A stretch of 11,467 nucleotides of DNA from Vulcanimicrobiota bacterium (GCA_003133185.1 PKWF01000307.1:2773-14239), one strand, 5' to 3'; positions 1 to 6,832 are shown, counted from the stretch's first letter. Numbers and translations are program-made. Notes: generated by a model from the sequence alone, not told the origin.

Positions 1-773
1 GGCATGGGGAGGTTTGCGGCCCTCGCCGCGTCGAGTGCTGCCGCGACGTCTTTGCGGAGGAGATCCAGCGCAAAACCGCCCTCGAACGTGCCCGCCAGCC
101 AGGTTTTCGGCAGCCATTTTTCGAGAACGTAGTTTGACGCCGTAGCCGAGGCCAGCACCGCGCACACTTCTCCGAGGTCGGCGCCCGCTTCTCTTGCAAA
201 GACGAGCCCTTCGACGTTTGCGATCATGACGTTTGCGATTATGATTTGGTTAACGAGCTTGACGGTCTCACCCATGCCAACCGGGCCCAAGTGATGCGGC
301 ACACCCATCGCGCACAGCACCGGCTTCGCTCGCTCGAACGCGGCCGGGGAACCTCCGACCATAATGGTCAGCGTGCCGTCGGCCGCACGAACCGGACCAC
401 CGCTCACCGGCGCATCTAAGAACTCAACCTCTCGCCCCGCAAGACGCTCCGCAAACCGGCGCGTCGCCACCGGCGAAATCGTCGACATATCGATCACCAT
501 CGACCCGCGCGCCGCGCCGGCTTCGACCCCCCGCGGTCCAAAGAGCGCCTCCTCGACCTGCGGCGCATCCGGCACGCAGAGAACGACCACTTGCGAGCCG
601 GTCGCAAGCGATGCCGGATCTTCCGCTTCGATCACGCCGTCGGCGCGCAACCGTTCCAGTGCGTCGCGGCGTCGGTGCGCGCACGCCGTCACTTCGAATC
701 CGGCTCGGCGCAACGAACGCGCCATGGGTTCGCCCATCGCTCCAAGTCCGATGAACCCGACCCGCGCAATCAC
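1..773 (-). CDS. 3-hydroxyisobutyrate dehydrogenase / tartronate semialdehyde reductase family protein, C-terminus cut by window
   Basis: NAD(P)-dependent beta-hydroxyacid dehydrogenase that interconverts a 3-hydroxyacid and its semialdehyde in the cytoplasm. About 257 residues are visible and roughly 30-40 C-terminal residues lie beyond the left edge. The Rossmann nucleotide loop VGFIGLGAMG is at residues 5-14, the substrate-binding DAPVSGG at 120-126, and the catalytic lysine segment GMGETVKLVNQ at 166-176 with K172 and N175. A second conserved lysine, K241, follows the GGFALDLLRKD stretch. The KLVNQ form, rather than KxxNN, resembles tartronate semialdehyde reductases (GarR/GlxR) more than true HIBADH, but the substrate cannot be fixed from this. 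I chose the GTG at 773 because it places the Rossmann strand immediately at the N-terminus, with AAAAGG a few bases upstream. The gene follows the zinc-ribbon gene after an 82-base gap, so it may have its own promoter. Confidence 0.9.
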   Translation of the reverse strand, partial: MIARVGFIGLGAMGEPMARSLRRAGFEVTACAHRRRDALERLRADGVIEAEDPASLATGSQVVVLCVPDAPQVEEALFGPRGVEAGAARGSMVIDMSTISPVATRRFAERLAGREVEFLDAPVSGGPVRAADGTLTIMVGGSPAAFERAKPVLCAMGVPHHLGPVGMGETVKLVNQIIIANVMIANVEGLVFAREAGADLGEVCAVLASATASNYVLEKWLPKTWLAGTFEGGFALDLLRKDVAAALDAARAANLPM

Positions 774-855
774 GTGCGGCCTTTTGGTCGCCGCCTCAGG
801 ATAACCTTCGCGGTAGCATACACGACGTGCCCGAGGATTACGGCCTAGACCTGCC

Positions 856-1131
856 TTAGGAGTGGGCTAGAGCTTCCTGAGCGCAGTTACTGCATTTATA
901 ACCGACGGCGCCGCCGTGGTCTTGCGGCACCATTTGGTCGCGCGGGCCGCGGCGACCGCATTGCGCGCATGCGAAGGTCTGTGAGCCGGTCGTCTGCGTG
1001 GCGAACGCCTTGCTCGTGGCGACTTCGCGGCGTTTCGCCAAGTAGAACGCGAGATAGATCGCGACGCCGACGACCCACGGCGCCCAGGCAAAGAACGTAT
1101 CGAAAGTGTCGCTGGATATTGTCGGGTTCAT
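856..1131 (-). CDS. Small membrane protein with C-terminal zinc ribbon, unknown function
   Basis: I do not recognise this 91-residue protein as a named family. One hydrophobic helix lies at about residues 13-31 (FFAWAPWVVGVAIYLAFYL), followed by a basic KRR stop-transfer patch. The C-terminal half has two cysteine pairs, C55/C58 and C80/C83 (CxxC-x21-CxxC), typical of a zinc ribbon that would face the cytoplasm or bind protein or nucleic acid; that role is inferred. It was judged real because its ATG overlaps the ferredoxin stop by 4 bases (ATGA), an AGAAGG ribosome site sits just upstream inside fdxA, and the Cys pairs are spaced as in a metal site. Coupling to fdxA suggests co-expression, but not necessarily a redox role. 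An alternative is a rubredoxin-like iron site, though the spacing and the sequence around the pairs fit a zinc ribbon better. Confidence 0.8.
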   Translation of the reverse strand: MNPTISSDTFDTFFAWAPWVVGVAIYLAFYLAKRREVATSKAFATQTTGSQTFACAQCGRRGPRDQMVPQDHGGAVGYKCSNCAQEALAHS

Positions 1132-1373
1132 GCCTTCTTGAAGTAGTCCGCGTTAATAGCGGTATAGTTCTGCCACTTTTCCGGAACGTCGGAATCGGCA
1201 AAGATCGCTTCCACCGGGCATGCCGAAACGCACGCGCCGCAGTCGATGCAGACCTCGGGATCGATATACAGCATCTCGTCTTCGTCCTTGCCGTGGATGC
1301 AATCGACGGGACAGACGTCCACGCACGACTTGTCTTTGGTGCCGATGCACGGCTCGGTGATGATGTAGGTCAT
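1128..1373 (-). CDS. fdxA: Seven-iron ferredoxin, [3Fe-4S][4Fe-4S], FdxA type
   Basis: An 81-residue soluble electron carrier of the bacterial 7Fe-8S ferredoxin family. Cysteines occur at 9, 17, 21, 25, 42, 45, 48 and 52. By comparison with Azotobacter ferredoxin I, C9, C17 and C52 should bind the [3Fe-4S] cluster, and C21, C42, C45 and C48 the [4Fe-4S] cluster. C25 is the spare cysteine next to the cluster. The signatures CVDVCPVDC and CIDCGACVSACP are clear. The C-terminal tail (WQNYTAINADYFKKA) is the short extension usual for this family. The start at 1373 is supported by GGAAG about ten bases upstream. The gene lies 36 bases downstream of the GlsB-like gene and overlaps the next gene by 4 bases, so the three probably share a transcript. 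Its redox partner is not evident in this window. Confidence 0.95.
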   Translation of the reverse strand: MTYIITEPCIGTKDKSCVDVCPVDCIHGKDEDEMLYIDPEVCIDCGACVSACPVEAIFADSDVPEKWQNYTAINADYFKKA

Positions 1374-1409
1374 AGGCGTTGCGCTTCCAGCGACGAACCG
1401 TGGCGCCCT

Positions 1410-1679
1410 TCAGACGGAGGATCGACCTCTGCGAAACACGCGCAGCAGGTAGAGGAGAACGACCGCGCCGATGAACGAGCAGACCAAACTCGGAAGGCTG
1501 AAGCCGTTCACGTCCACGTGGCGGAGCGGGCCGTACAGCCAGGCGCCGATCGCCGCTCCGACAATGCCGACGAACACATCGGTCAACACGCCTCCCGGTG
1601 GATCTCCAGGGATGATCCAACGGGCAACGAGGCCCACGAGCAAGCCAAGAACGATCCAGAAGGCCACTGCACCGAGCAC
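1410..1679 (-). CDS. GlsB/YeaQ/YmgE family membrane protein (transglycosylase-associated family)
   Basis: An 89-residue inner-membrane protein with three hydrophobic helices at about residues 3-22, 30-49 and 60-82, separated by the family signature ARWIIPGDPPGG (residues 19-30). The family (GlsB/YeaQ/YmgE, Pfam Transgly_assoc) is associated with stress responses in Firmicutes and enterobacteria, but its biochemical role is not established. Length and helix spacing match the family. The start is a GTG at 1679 preceded by a GGGGGA ribosome site. The nearby ATG on the same strand is out of frame. The basic C-terminus (RRGRSSV) should be cytoplasmic. It is the first gene of the leftward cluster with the ferredoxin and the zinc-ribbon protein, and is divergent from the SIMPL-domain gene. 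Confidence 0.9.
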   Translation of the reverse strand: MLGAVAFWIVLGLLVGLVARWIIPGDPPGGVLTDVFVGIVGAAIGAWLYGPLRHVDVNGFSLPSLVCSFIGAVVLLYLLRVFRRGRSSV

Positions 1680-1765
1680 TCCATTCCCCCTTGCTGCGCC
1701 GGCCCAAGCGCTCTCGTCAAAGCCTAACAGGTGGAGAGCGGCCGAGCGATGGATTCAACGGGATT
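1680..1765. promoter_or_regulatory. Divergent intergenic region, presumed to hold two promoters
   Basis: These 86 bases separate the leftward GlsB-like gene from the rightward SIMPL gene, so promoters in both directions are expected here. A TTGACG hexamer reads on the minus strand at 1715-1720, but no acceptable -10 box lies 16-18 bases beyond it. No convincing -35/-10 pair was found on the plus strand. The assignment rests on gene layout only. Confidence 0.35.
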
Positions 1766-2473
1766 ATGAAGCGTACTTTCCTTTGCCTGCTCGCCCTGCT
1801 CTTTCTTACCGGCAGCTTCGCCGCGGCGGCACAACCCGGAATTACCGAAATAACAACGGTGGGTACCGGAAGCGTCTCCTTGCCGCCTGATACCGCGACG
1901 GTCGTGGCAATGGTCGAGACCAACGCACCGAGCGCGAGCGATGCCTCATCACAAAGCAATCAAATCTACGACCACGTCGTCGCCGCACTTGCGAAGTTGG
2001 GAATCGCCCGGGCAGACATCGCACTTTCGTACTATAACGTGCGTTACAATCCGCGACCTCCGGTGGTCTCCGCAGATATGTCGGGCGAGCGATTCGGCTA
2101 TACAGTCAGCCGTTCGTTCAAGGTTAAGGTGCGCAGAATTGGCGCAGCCGGAGCCGTTACCGATGCTTGCATCGACTCTGGAGCCACGTCCATCACCGGC
2201 GTCTTTTTTGGTTTATCCAATTCGGACGCGGCCCGCGCACAAGCGATAACCAAGGCCGTCGCCAACGCGCGCGGCGACGCCGAAGCTCTTGCGCGCACCG
2301 CGGGCCTGCGAATCGTCTCGACCAAGAGCATGGGGCTCGGTGACGGTGGTTTCGTCGGTCCTCAAGGGATCGTTGCACGGGTCGAGACCAGAGCAGCCAC
2401 CCCAACGGACCTCGACCAATCAAACGTCGACGTGAGCGTCTCAGTCAAGGTCGTCTTCATTGCAGAGCCCTGA
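1766..2473 (+). CDS. Secreted SIMPL-domain (DUF541) protein
   Basis: A 235-residue exported protein of the SIMPL/DUF541 family; members are periplasmic or surface proteins of largely unknown function (for example E. coli YggE and BP26 of Brucella). A signal peptide is clear: MKR, then a hydrophobic core at about residues 5-18, then AAAA followed by QPG, suggesting cleavage after A22. The mature part starts with the family opening TVGTGSVSLPPDTATVV (about 30-46). It also contains the LGIARADIAL segment and the AVANARGDAEALARTAGL helix, and ends in the typical DVSVSVKVVF strand. I chose the ATG at 1766 over an upstream in-frame codon at 1691, because the latter would put 25 non-hydrophobic residues before the signal peptide. 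A weak GGGA site lies just upstream. The next gene, a Clp-type ATPase on the same strand, starts 51 bases downstream, so the two may be co-transcribed. Confidence 0.9.
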   Translation: MKRTFLCLLALLFLTGSFAAAAQPGITEITTVGTGSVSLPPDTATVVAMVETNAPSASDASSQSNQIYDHVVAALAKLGIARADIALSYYNVRYNPRPPVVSADMSGERFGYTVSRSFKVKVRRIGAAGAVTDACIDSGATSITGVFFGLSNSDAARAQAITKAVANARGDAEALARTAGLRIVSTKSMGLGDGGFVGPQGIVARVETRAATPTDLDQSNVDVSVSVKVVFIAEP

Positions 2474-2524
2474 GCTTCACCAAGCGGCGAAACTTGCCGA
2501 TTCGGTTTTGAGTAGACTTCGGCA

Positions 2525-4456
2525 ATGAACGGCTTATGTGAAATTTGCGCGAACCGGCCCAGCACGGTCTCCCACGGCGGACGACGGCTCTGCGGCATTT
2601 GCGCCCAAAGGCGAACTGCCGCTAACGCGTTACCTTTTGTCGGCGCCGCGCTGGCCGCCGCAGGTCTGATCGCCGGAAGCGCGCTGCTTGCCGAAAAACT
2701 GCAGGGTCGAGAGAGCGATTCGCCACTCGAAGGGCTGGGCAAGCGACTTCGCGGCGGAACGCCGACGTTGGCGGCTTTTTCGCGCGACCTCACGCAGCTC
2801 GCACGCGAGGGGAAACTCGATCCAGTAATCGGACGCGACCGCGAGATCGAGCGAGTCACCTCTATTCTGGCGCGTCGCAGCAAGAATAATCCGTGCCTGG
2901 TTGGAGAGCCAGGCGTTGGAAAGACTGCCGTCGTCGAGGGACTGGCCCAGCGGATCGCCGCCGGAAACGTCCCGGCTGCCTTGAGCAACAAACGTCTTCT
3001 CGCGCTTTCGTTAGGTACGCTCGTTGCCGGAACGAAATATCGCGGCGAGTTCGAAGGTCGGGTCAAACGCATTCTCGAGGAAGTAAAGCGTAGCGCTCGC
3101 GACGTCGTGCTCTTTATCGACGAGCTGCACACATTGGTCGGCGCCGGTGCTGCCGAAGGCGCCCCCCTCGATCTGAGTTCGATGATCAAACCGGAACTGG
3201 CGCGCGGCGACCTGCAGTGCATCGGCGCCACAACGTTCGACGAATACCGCAAGCACGTCGAGTCGGACCCAGCACTCGAGCGGCGATTCCAGCCGGTCAT
3301 GGTCGAGGAGCCGAGCATCGAGCAGACGACCGAAATTCTTCGAGGCCTGCGCGAGCGGTACGCGCAGCACCATCGCGTCACCATTACCGACGATGCGATC
3401 GAGACGGCTGCGCAGCTCTCGGCACGCTACATCGCCGATCGGTTCTTGCCCGACAAAGCGATCGATCTGATTGATGAAGCGGCCGCATCGGTCGCACTTG
3501 CAAACAAAGGAGCCGTCGAGTTGCCTCCCGTCACGACGGCCGACGTCGCGGCCGTCGTGACTCGTTGGACCGGAATCCCGCAAGCAGCATTGACCGAGTC
3601 GCAAACCAATCGTCTATTGGAGCTCGAGACCTTGCTTTCCAAGCGCGTCATCGGTCAGGAGCGCGCGATTGCCGCCGCTTCGAACGCGATCCGGCGCGCG
3701 CGCACCGGTCTCCACGATCCGCGCAAACCGCTTGGAACGTTTCTCTTTCGCGGCTCCAGCGGCATAGGGAAGACCGAGTTGGCCAAAGCGCTCGCCGAAG
3801 CACTCTTCGGGAGTGAGGCCGCATTGGTACGCATCGATCTCTCAGAGTTTACCGAGTCGCACGGAGTTTCCAGGCTGCTCGGGGCACCCCCCGGTTATGC
3901 CGGACACGACGAAGCGGGTCAGCTTACCGAACCGGTCCGCCGGCGGCCGTACTGCGTCGTGCTCTTTGACGAGATGGAAAAGGCCCATCCGGAGGTTGCG
4001 GCAATTCTTCTGCAGATTCTCGACGAAGGGCGCGTCACCGACGCGAAAGGCCGCGCGATCGACTTTCGCCACGCGATCATCATTCTAACGACGAACCTCG
4101 AAGAGGACGAGCTCGGAATTGCTCTGAGGCACGAGCTGCTCGATCGAATCGAAGAGATCGTTCCATTCGAGGAGCTGGGTATTTCGCAGATTGAGGCGAT
4201 CGTAACGATCCACGTCGACGCCCTCGCGCAGCGGCTGGGCGCGCGCAACGTTACGCTCGAGCTATCCGACGAAGCAAAGCTCTATCTCGCGCGCGTTTCT
4301 ATGGGCGCGGGCAGCGGAGCCCGCTACGTCGCGCGAACGGTCTCGCATTACGTTTCCACGCCACTTTCCACCGCGCTGCTACGCGGCGAGCTGCGTGACG
4401 GATCGGCCGCGCGCGTGACGCTTGACGGCGACGCCCTGCAAGTCCGAGCGGCCTAG
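2525..4456 (+). CDS. Clp-type double AAA+ ATPase with N-terminal zinc knuckle and predicted membrane anchor
   Basis: A 643-residue class I Clp/Hsp100 protein, an ATP-driven unfoldase or disaggregase. Residues 5-26 hold CxxC-x14-CxxC (C5, C8, C23, C26), recalling the zinc motif of ClpE. Residues 36-57 are uninterrupted Ala/Gly/Leu-rich and look like a membrane helix. The double Clp_N domain is absent. AAA domain 1: Walker A GEPGVGKT 127-134, pore loop KYRG 171-174, Walker B ending DE 199-200, arginine fingers R253/R254. There is no M or UVR insertion between domains. AAA domain 2: Walker A GSSGIGKT 410-417, pore loop GYAG 457-460, Walker B DE 482-483, sensor-1 N524, arginine finger R541, sensor-2 GAR 598-600. 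All ATPase motifs are intact. Only about 16 residues separate N524 from R541, so the ClpP-docking loop seems to be missing and partnership with ClpP is doubtful. The ribosome site is weak. Alternatives are a divergent ClpE/ClpC or a ClpB-like disaggregase. Confidence 0.93.
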   Translation: MNGLCEICANRPSTVSHGGRRLCGICAQRRTAANALPFVGAALAAAGLIAGSALLAEKLQGRESDSPLEGLGKRLRGGTPTLAAFSRDLTQLAREGKLDPVIGRDREIERVTSILARRSKNNPCLVGEPGVGKTAVVEGLAQRIAAGNVPAALSNKRLLALSLGTLVAGTKYRGEFEGRVKRILEEVKRSARDVVLFIDELHTLVGAGAAEGAPLDLSSMIKPELARGDLQCIGATTFDEYRKHVESDPALERRFQPVMVEEPSIEQTTEILRGLRERYAQHHRVTITDDAIETAAQLSARYIADRFLPDKAIDLIDEAAASVALANKGAVELPPVTTADVAAVVTRWTGIPQAALTESQTNRLLELETLLSKRVIGQERAIAAASNAIRRARTGLHDPRKPLGTFLFRGSSGIGKTELAKALAEALFGSEAALVRIDLSEFTESHGVSRLLGAPPGYAGHDEAGQLTEPVRRRPYCVVLFDEMEKAHPEVAAILLQILDEGRVTDAKGRAIDFRHAIIILTTNLEEDELGIALRHELLDRIEEIVPFEELGISQIEAIVTIHVDALAQRLGARNVTLELSDEAKLYLARVSMGAGSGARYVARTVSHYVSTPLSTALLRGELRDGSAARVTLDGDALQVRAA

Positions 4457-4460
4457 GAGC

Positions 4461-6320
4461 CTAGGGGATAACCGCGGTCGCGGCATTGGTCGCCGGCGAG
4501 AGCGCGAGTGCGAGCGGGAGACTTATGCCGTTCCCCAGCGTCGTCCACGAGCCGCTCGCGTATGGCGGCACATACACCGTAACCGTATTGTTGCCGTAGT
4601 TGGCGACGTAGAGGTTGCCAAGCGCGTCGATCGCCAGGGCGACCGGCTGGCTTTGGCCGCCGACGATCGTGGCCGGCGGGTTGGCATAGGGTGCGACGTA
4701 CTCCGTCACGGTGTTCGCGCCTTGGTTCGGAACGAAAAGATTGGCCGAGCCGTTCAAACCGATCGCACCTTGCTCGTTCACACCATCCGTGATCGTCGCA
4801 ATCGGCGCGCTTCCACCGGCAAACGGCGGTGAGTACTCGACGACTGAGTTCGGCGTCGAATTGAGATTTGCCACGAAGAGATTTCCCCGGACGTCAAGCG
4901 CGAGAGAGTTTGGGGCGTTGAGCCCCTTCGAGATCGTGGTCTGCGCTGCGACATAGGGCGGTGCGTACTGCGTCACGGTGTTCGCCGCTTCGTTGACGAC
5001 GAAGAGATTGGAGCTCGAGTCGAGCGTGATGCCGACCGGATCGTTGATTCCGGATGAGATAGTCTCCGCCGGCTGTCCGTTGTAGGGTGGCGAGTACATC
5101 GTCACGGTATTGCTTCCGCTGCCATTAGCGACGAACAGATCTCCCCGCGAGTCGATCGCTAACGCCTGCGGATGGTTCACGCCATTGCTGATCGTCGTCG
5201 GCGCGGTGTTGTACGGCGGTGCGTATTCGGTCACGCTCCCGGGTTGATCCGCGACGAAAAGATCGCCGGCCGAGTCGAAGATCAGCGCCTGCGGATTCGT
5301 AACTCCGTTTTGCACCGTGGCCACCGGAAGGCTTTGGCCGTTGACGTAGAGCGTGACGTCGTTCGCATTCGAATTTGCAACTGCCAGAACTTGGCGCACG
5401 TCGACGTGGACAGTATTGCCGCAGACGGCGCTCGGCTGCGAGCAGGGATTCGCCGGCCCAACATAAGCGGCCGTCGCCCGCAGAAGAGCCGAGGTTGTGT
5501 TGCCGACGCCGTTCGGCGTTACGTAGAACAGGTTCGGTGCAGTGGTCGACGGTTGCGTGATGCCGACCGGAAGCGCGCCTCCAGACTGAGTCAACGTAAA
5601 GGTTGCGGGCGCGTTGCCAACGATGACGTTTTGGTTTGCATCGAACGCTTCGACGAGCAGCGGGTGGCGGCCGGAACCATAGAGATCGATTCCACCTTGC
5701 GCGTTCTGCGTGCTCAGCGAAGACGCCGGAACGACTGCGACCTGTGCGGCGATACCGCTCAGAGTGACGCCAAAGACGTTCTGTCCGTTGGGCGTCACCG
5801 TAAAAGCGATCGCCGTCGAAGCGGCGGTGTTGGCGACTCCGATGGTCCCCACGTAGGTTCCGGAGGGCAGAGCGAGCGTCAGTTGGCAACTCGTGCCGCC
5901 GGCCGCGGGCGAGCAGCCTCCAGCGTTCGGTCCGACCGCTAGCGTTTGGCTGATTGCCGCCGGGCCATTTACGTTGATGGCGAGCACTTGCGAACCGGGC
6001 GGAGGCGGCGAAGTCGGGGTGGCAACGGGTGACGTCCCCACGGCCGGCGGGACCGCGCCGCCCAGGACCGGTGCTGCGGCGCCGGCGGACGAGGGCGGCG
6101 GCGGTGCCGGCATTCTACCAAAAGCATTCTGCTGCGTCGTCGGAACGAAGATCCGAACGACCGTGTTCCCTACCGCCCCCGATCCGGGAGCGCCGCCCGA
6201 GTTCGCAAGCGGCATCATGACGCCGGATCCCGAGCCGCCGCTGCAGCCGCCGATTACCCCGGCGGTAAGCACGACCGCTAAGCTCCAAGCAAATCTCCGG
6301 CGTTGCCGCAAAAACGTCAC
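4461..6320 (-). CDS. Secreted lipoprotein with a seven-repeat NHL-like beta-propeller
   Basis: A 619-residue predicted lipoprotein. The N-terminus is basic (RQRRR), then a hydrophobic core, then VIGGC with the lipid-accepting cysteine at C26. A Gly/Ser/Pro/Ala-rich linker follows (about 27-110, including two proline runs). Residues 111-310 form beta-rich, immunoglobulin-like sequence with possible disulfides C136-C145 and C293-C300. Residues 311 to about 606 hold seven repeats of 41-47 residues with the pattern (N/D)LFVANxxxNTVTxYxPPY, then a TTISNGVNxPxALAxD stretch, as expected for a seven-bladed NHL/SMP-30-like propeller. No catalytic residues are recognisable; a binding or surface role is inferred. 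The GTG start at 6320 overlaps the thioredoxin gene's stop by 4 bases (GTGA), implying translational coupling. RRRFA could suggest Tat export, but the evidence is weak. I recall similar proteins in large paralogous families of Eremiobacterota; this is untested. Confidence 0.88.
   Translation of the reverse strand: MTFLRQRRRFAWSLAVVLTAGVIGGCSGGSGSGVMMPLANSGGAPGSGAVGNTVVRIFVPTTQQNAFGRMPAPPPPSSAGAAAPVLGGAVPPAVGTSPVATPTSPPPPGSQVLAINVNGPAAISQTLAVGPNAGGCSPAAGGTSCQLTLALPSGTYVGTIGVANTAASTAIAFTVTPNGQNVFGVTLSGIAAQVAVVPASSLSTQNAQGGIDLYGSGRHPLLVEAFDANQNVIVGNAPATFTLTQSGGALPVGITQPSTTAPNLFYVTPNGVGNTTSALLRATAAYVGPANPCSQPSAVCGNTVHVDVRQVLAVANSNANDVTLYVNGQSLPVATVQNGVTNPQALIFDSAGDLFVADQPGSVTEYAPPYNTAPTTISNGVNHPQALAIDSRGDLFVANGSGSNTVTMYSPPYNGQPAETISSGINDPVGITLDSSSNLFVVNEAANTVTQYAPPYVAAQTTISKGLNAPNSLALDVRGNLFVANLNSTPNSVVEYSPPFAGGSAPIATITDGVNEQGAIGLNGSANLFVPNQGANTVTEYVAPYANPPATIVGGQSQPVALAIDALGNLYVANYGNNTVTVYVPPYASGSWTTLGNGISLPLALALSPATNAATAVIP
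4503..5390 (-). repeat. Seven tandem coding repeats (NHL-like blades)
   Basis: This is the propeller part of the lipoprotein gene, encoding about residues 311-606. Blade motifs start near residues 311, 353, 394, 438, 480, 527 and 569, giving periods of 41-47 residues (about 123-141 bases). The repeats are clear at protein level and only imperfect in DNA, so they look old rather than recently expanded. The first unit lacks the ALAxDxxG strand and the last is followed by LPLALALSP, which fits a ring closed by strands from both ends. Confidence 0.85.
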
Positions 6321-6832
6321 CGCAATAGACGTTCGGCGTTGCTGCGCATATCTGCCGGCGACATCTCGCCAACGACGATCCGCCGTACGACTCCGAGTCG
6401 GTCGATGAAGACGTGGACTGGAAGCCCGTTGACGGCGTATTGATCGCGCAACGTTCCTCCATCTACGACGACGGGATACGTCAAATGGTGCTCGTTGCGA
6501 AAGTCCGCCGCCTTACGCGCGTTTTCGAGCACGTCCACTCCGACAACTTGCAAGCCCCGCGCGGCATAGTCGCGTGCAATGGAGTCGATCGCCGGAGCCT
6601 CGGCGTTGCATGGCGGGCACCAGCTCGCAAAAAAGTTGAGATAGACGGCCTTGCCGCGCAAAGCGGCCAGCGAAAGGCTTGGGCCGGGCAGGCTCGGCTC
6701 GGTCCATGGCGGTGCGGGTTTCCCAACGCGAGCAACCTTGGACGCACCGGTCGAATCGGCGCCGCCGGCGCGAGCGCATGCTGCGAGAGCACAGGCAAGA
6801 ACGATGGCGGAAGCTCGAACCCTCTTAGCCAT
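6317..6832 (-). CDS. TlpA/ResA-like thioredoxin-fold lipoprotein
   Basis: A 171-residue membrane-anchored thiol:disulfide oxidoreductase of the TlpA/ResA/DsbE group, acting outside the cytoplasm. The signal peptide ends in the lipobox LAAC (residues 16-19, lipidated C19). The redox site WCPPC is at 71-75, preceded by the YLNFFAS strand. The cis-proline is P138 in NGLPVHVFID, and RIVVGEMSPADM corresponds to the usual GxxxxxxL C-terminal element. The length is normal for the family. Such proteins usually reduce apocytochrome c or other exported thiols, but no cytochrome maturation genes are visible here. The adjacent lipoprotein has four extracytoplasmic cysteines that could be substrates, which is speculation. 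The ATG at 6832 lies inside the end of ribF (8-base overlap) and the stop overlaps the lipoprotein start, so the gene is embedded in the operon. Confidence 0.92.
   Translation of the reverse strand: MAKRVRASAIVLACALAACARAGGADSTGASKVARVGKPAPPWTEPSLPGPSLSLAALRGKAVYLNFFASWCPPCNAEAPAIDSIARDYAARGLQVVGVDVLENARKAADFRNEHHLTYPVVVDGGTLRDQYAVNGLPVHVFIDRLGVVRRIVVGEMSPADMRSNAERLLR

Noticed and set aside
774..855. Candidate -10 box (TATGCT on the minus strand) upstream of the dehydrogenase
   Set aside because: Only a partial match to TATAAT, with no -35 at suitable spacing. No hairpin terminator was seen in this gap either.
2494..2525. Possible hairpin (7-base arms TTGCCGA at 2494-2500 and TCGGCAA at 2519-2525) covering the start of the Clp-like gene
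   Set aside because: The arms are short and the loop is 18 bases, so stability is poor; chance occurrence is likely in GC-rich DNA.
2362..3384. Long minus-strand open frame (340 codons) opposite the Clp-like gene
   Set aside because: It lies antisense to a gene with complete AAA+ motifs. Its product is Ser/Arg/Pro-rich with no recognisable domain, a typical artefact of GC-rich coding DNA.
6275..6320. Twin-arginine signal in the repeat lipoprotein (RRRFA)
   Set aside because: The residues after RRxF do not match the Tat consensus well, and a normal Sec lipoprotein signal with VIGGC explains the N-terminus.
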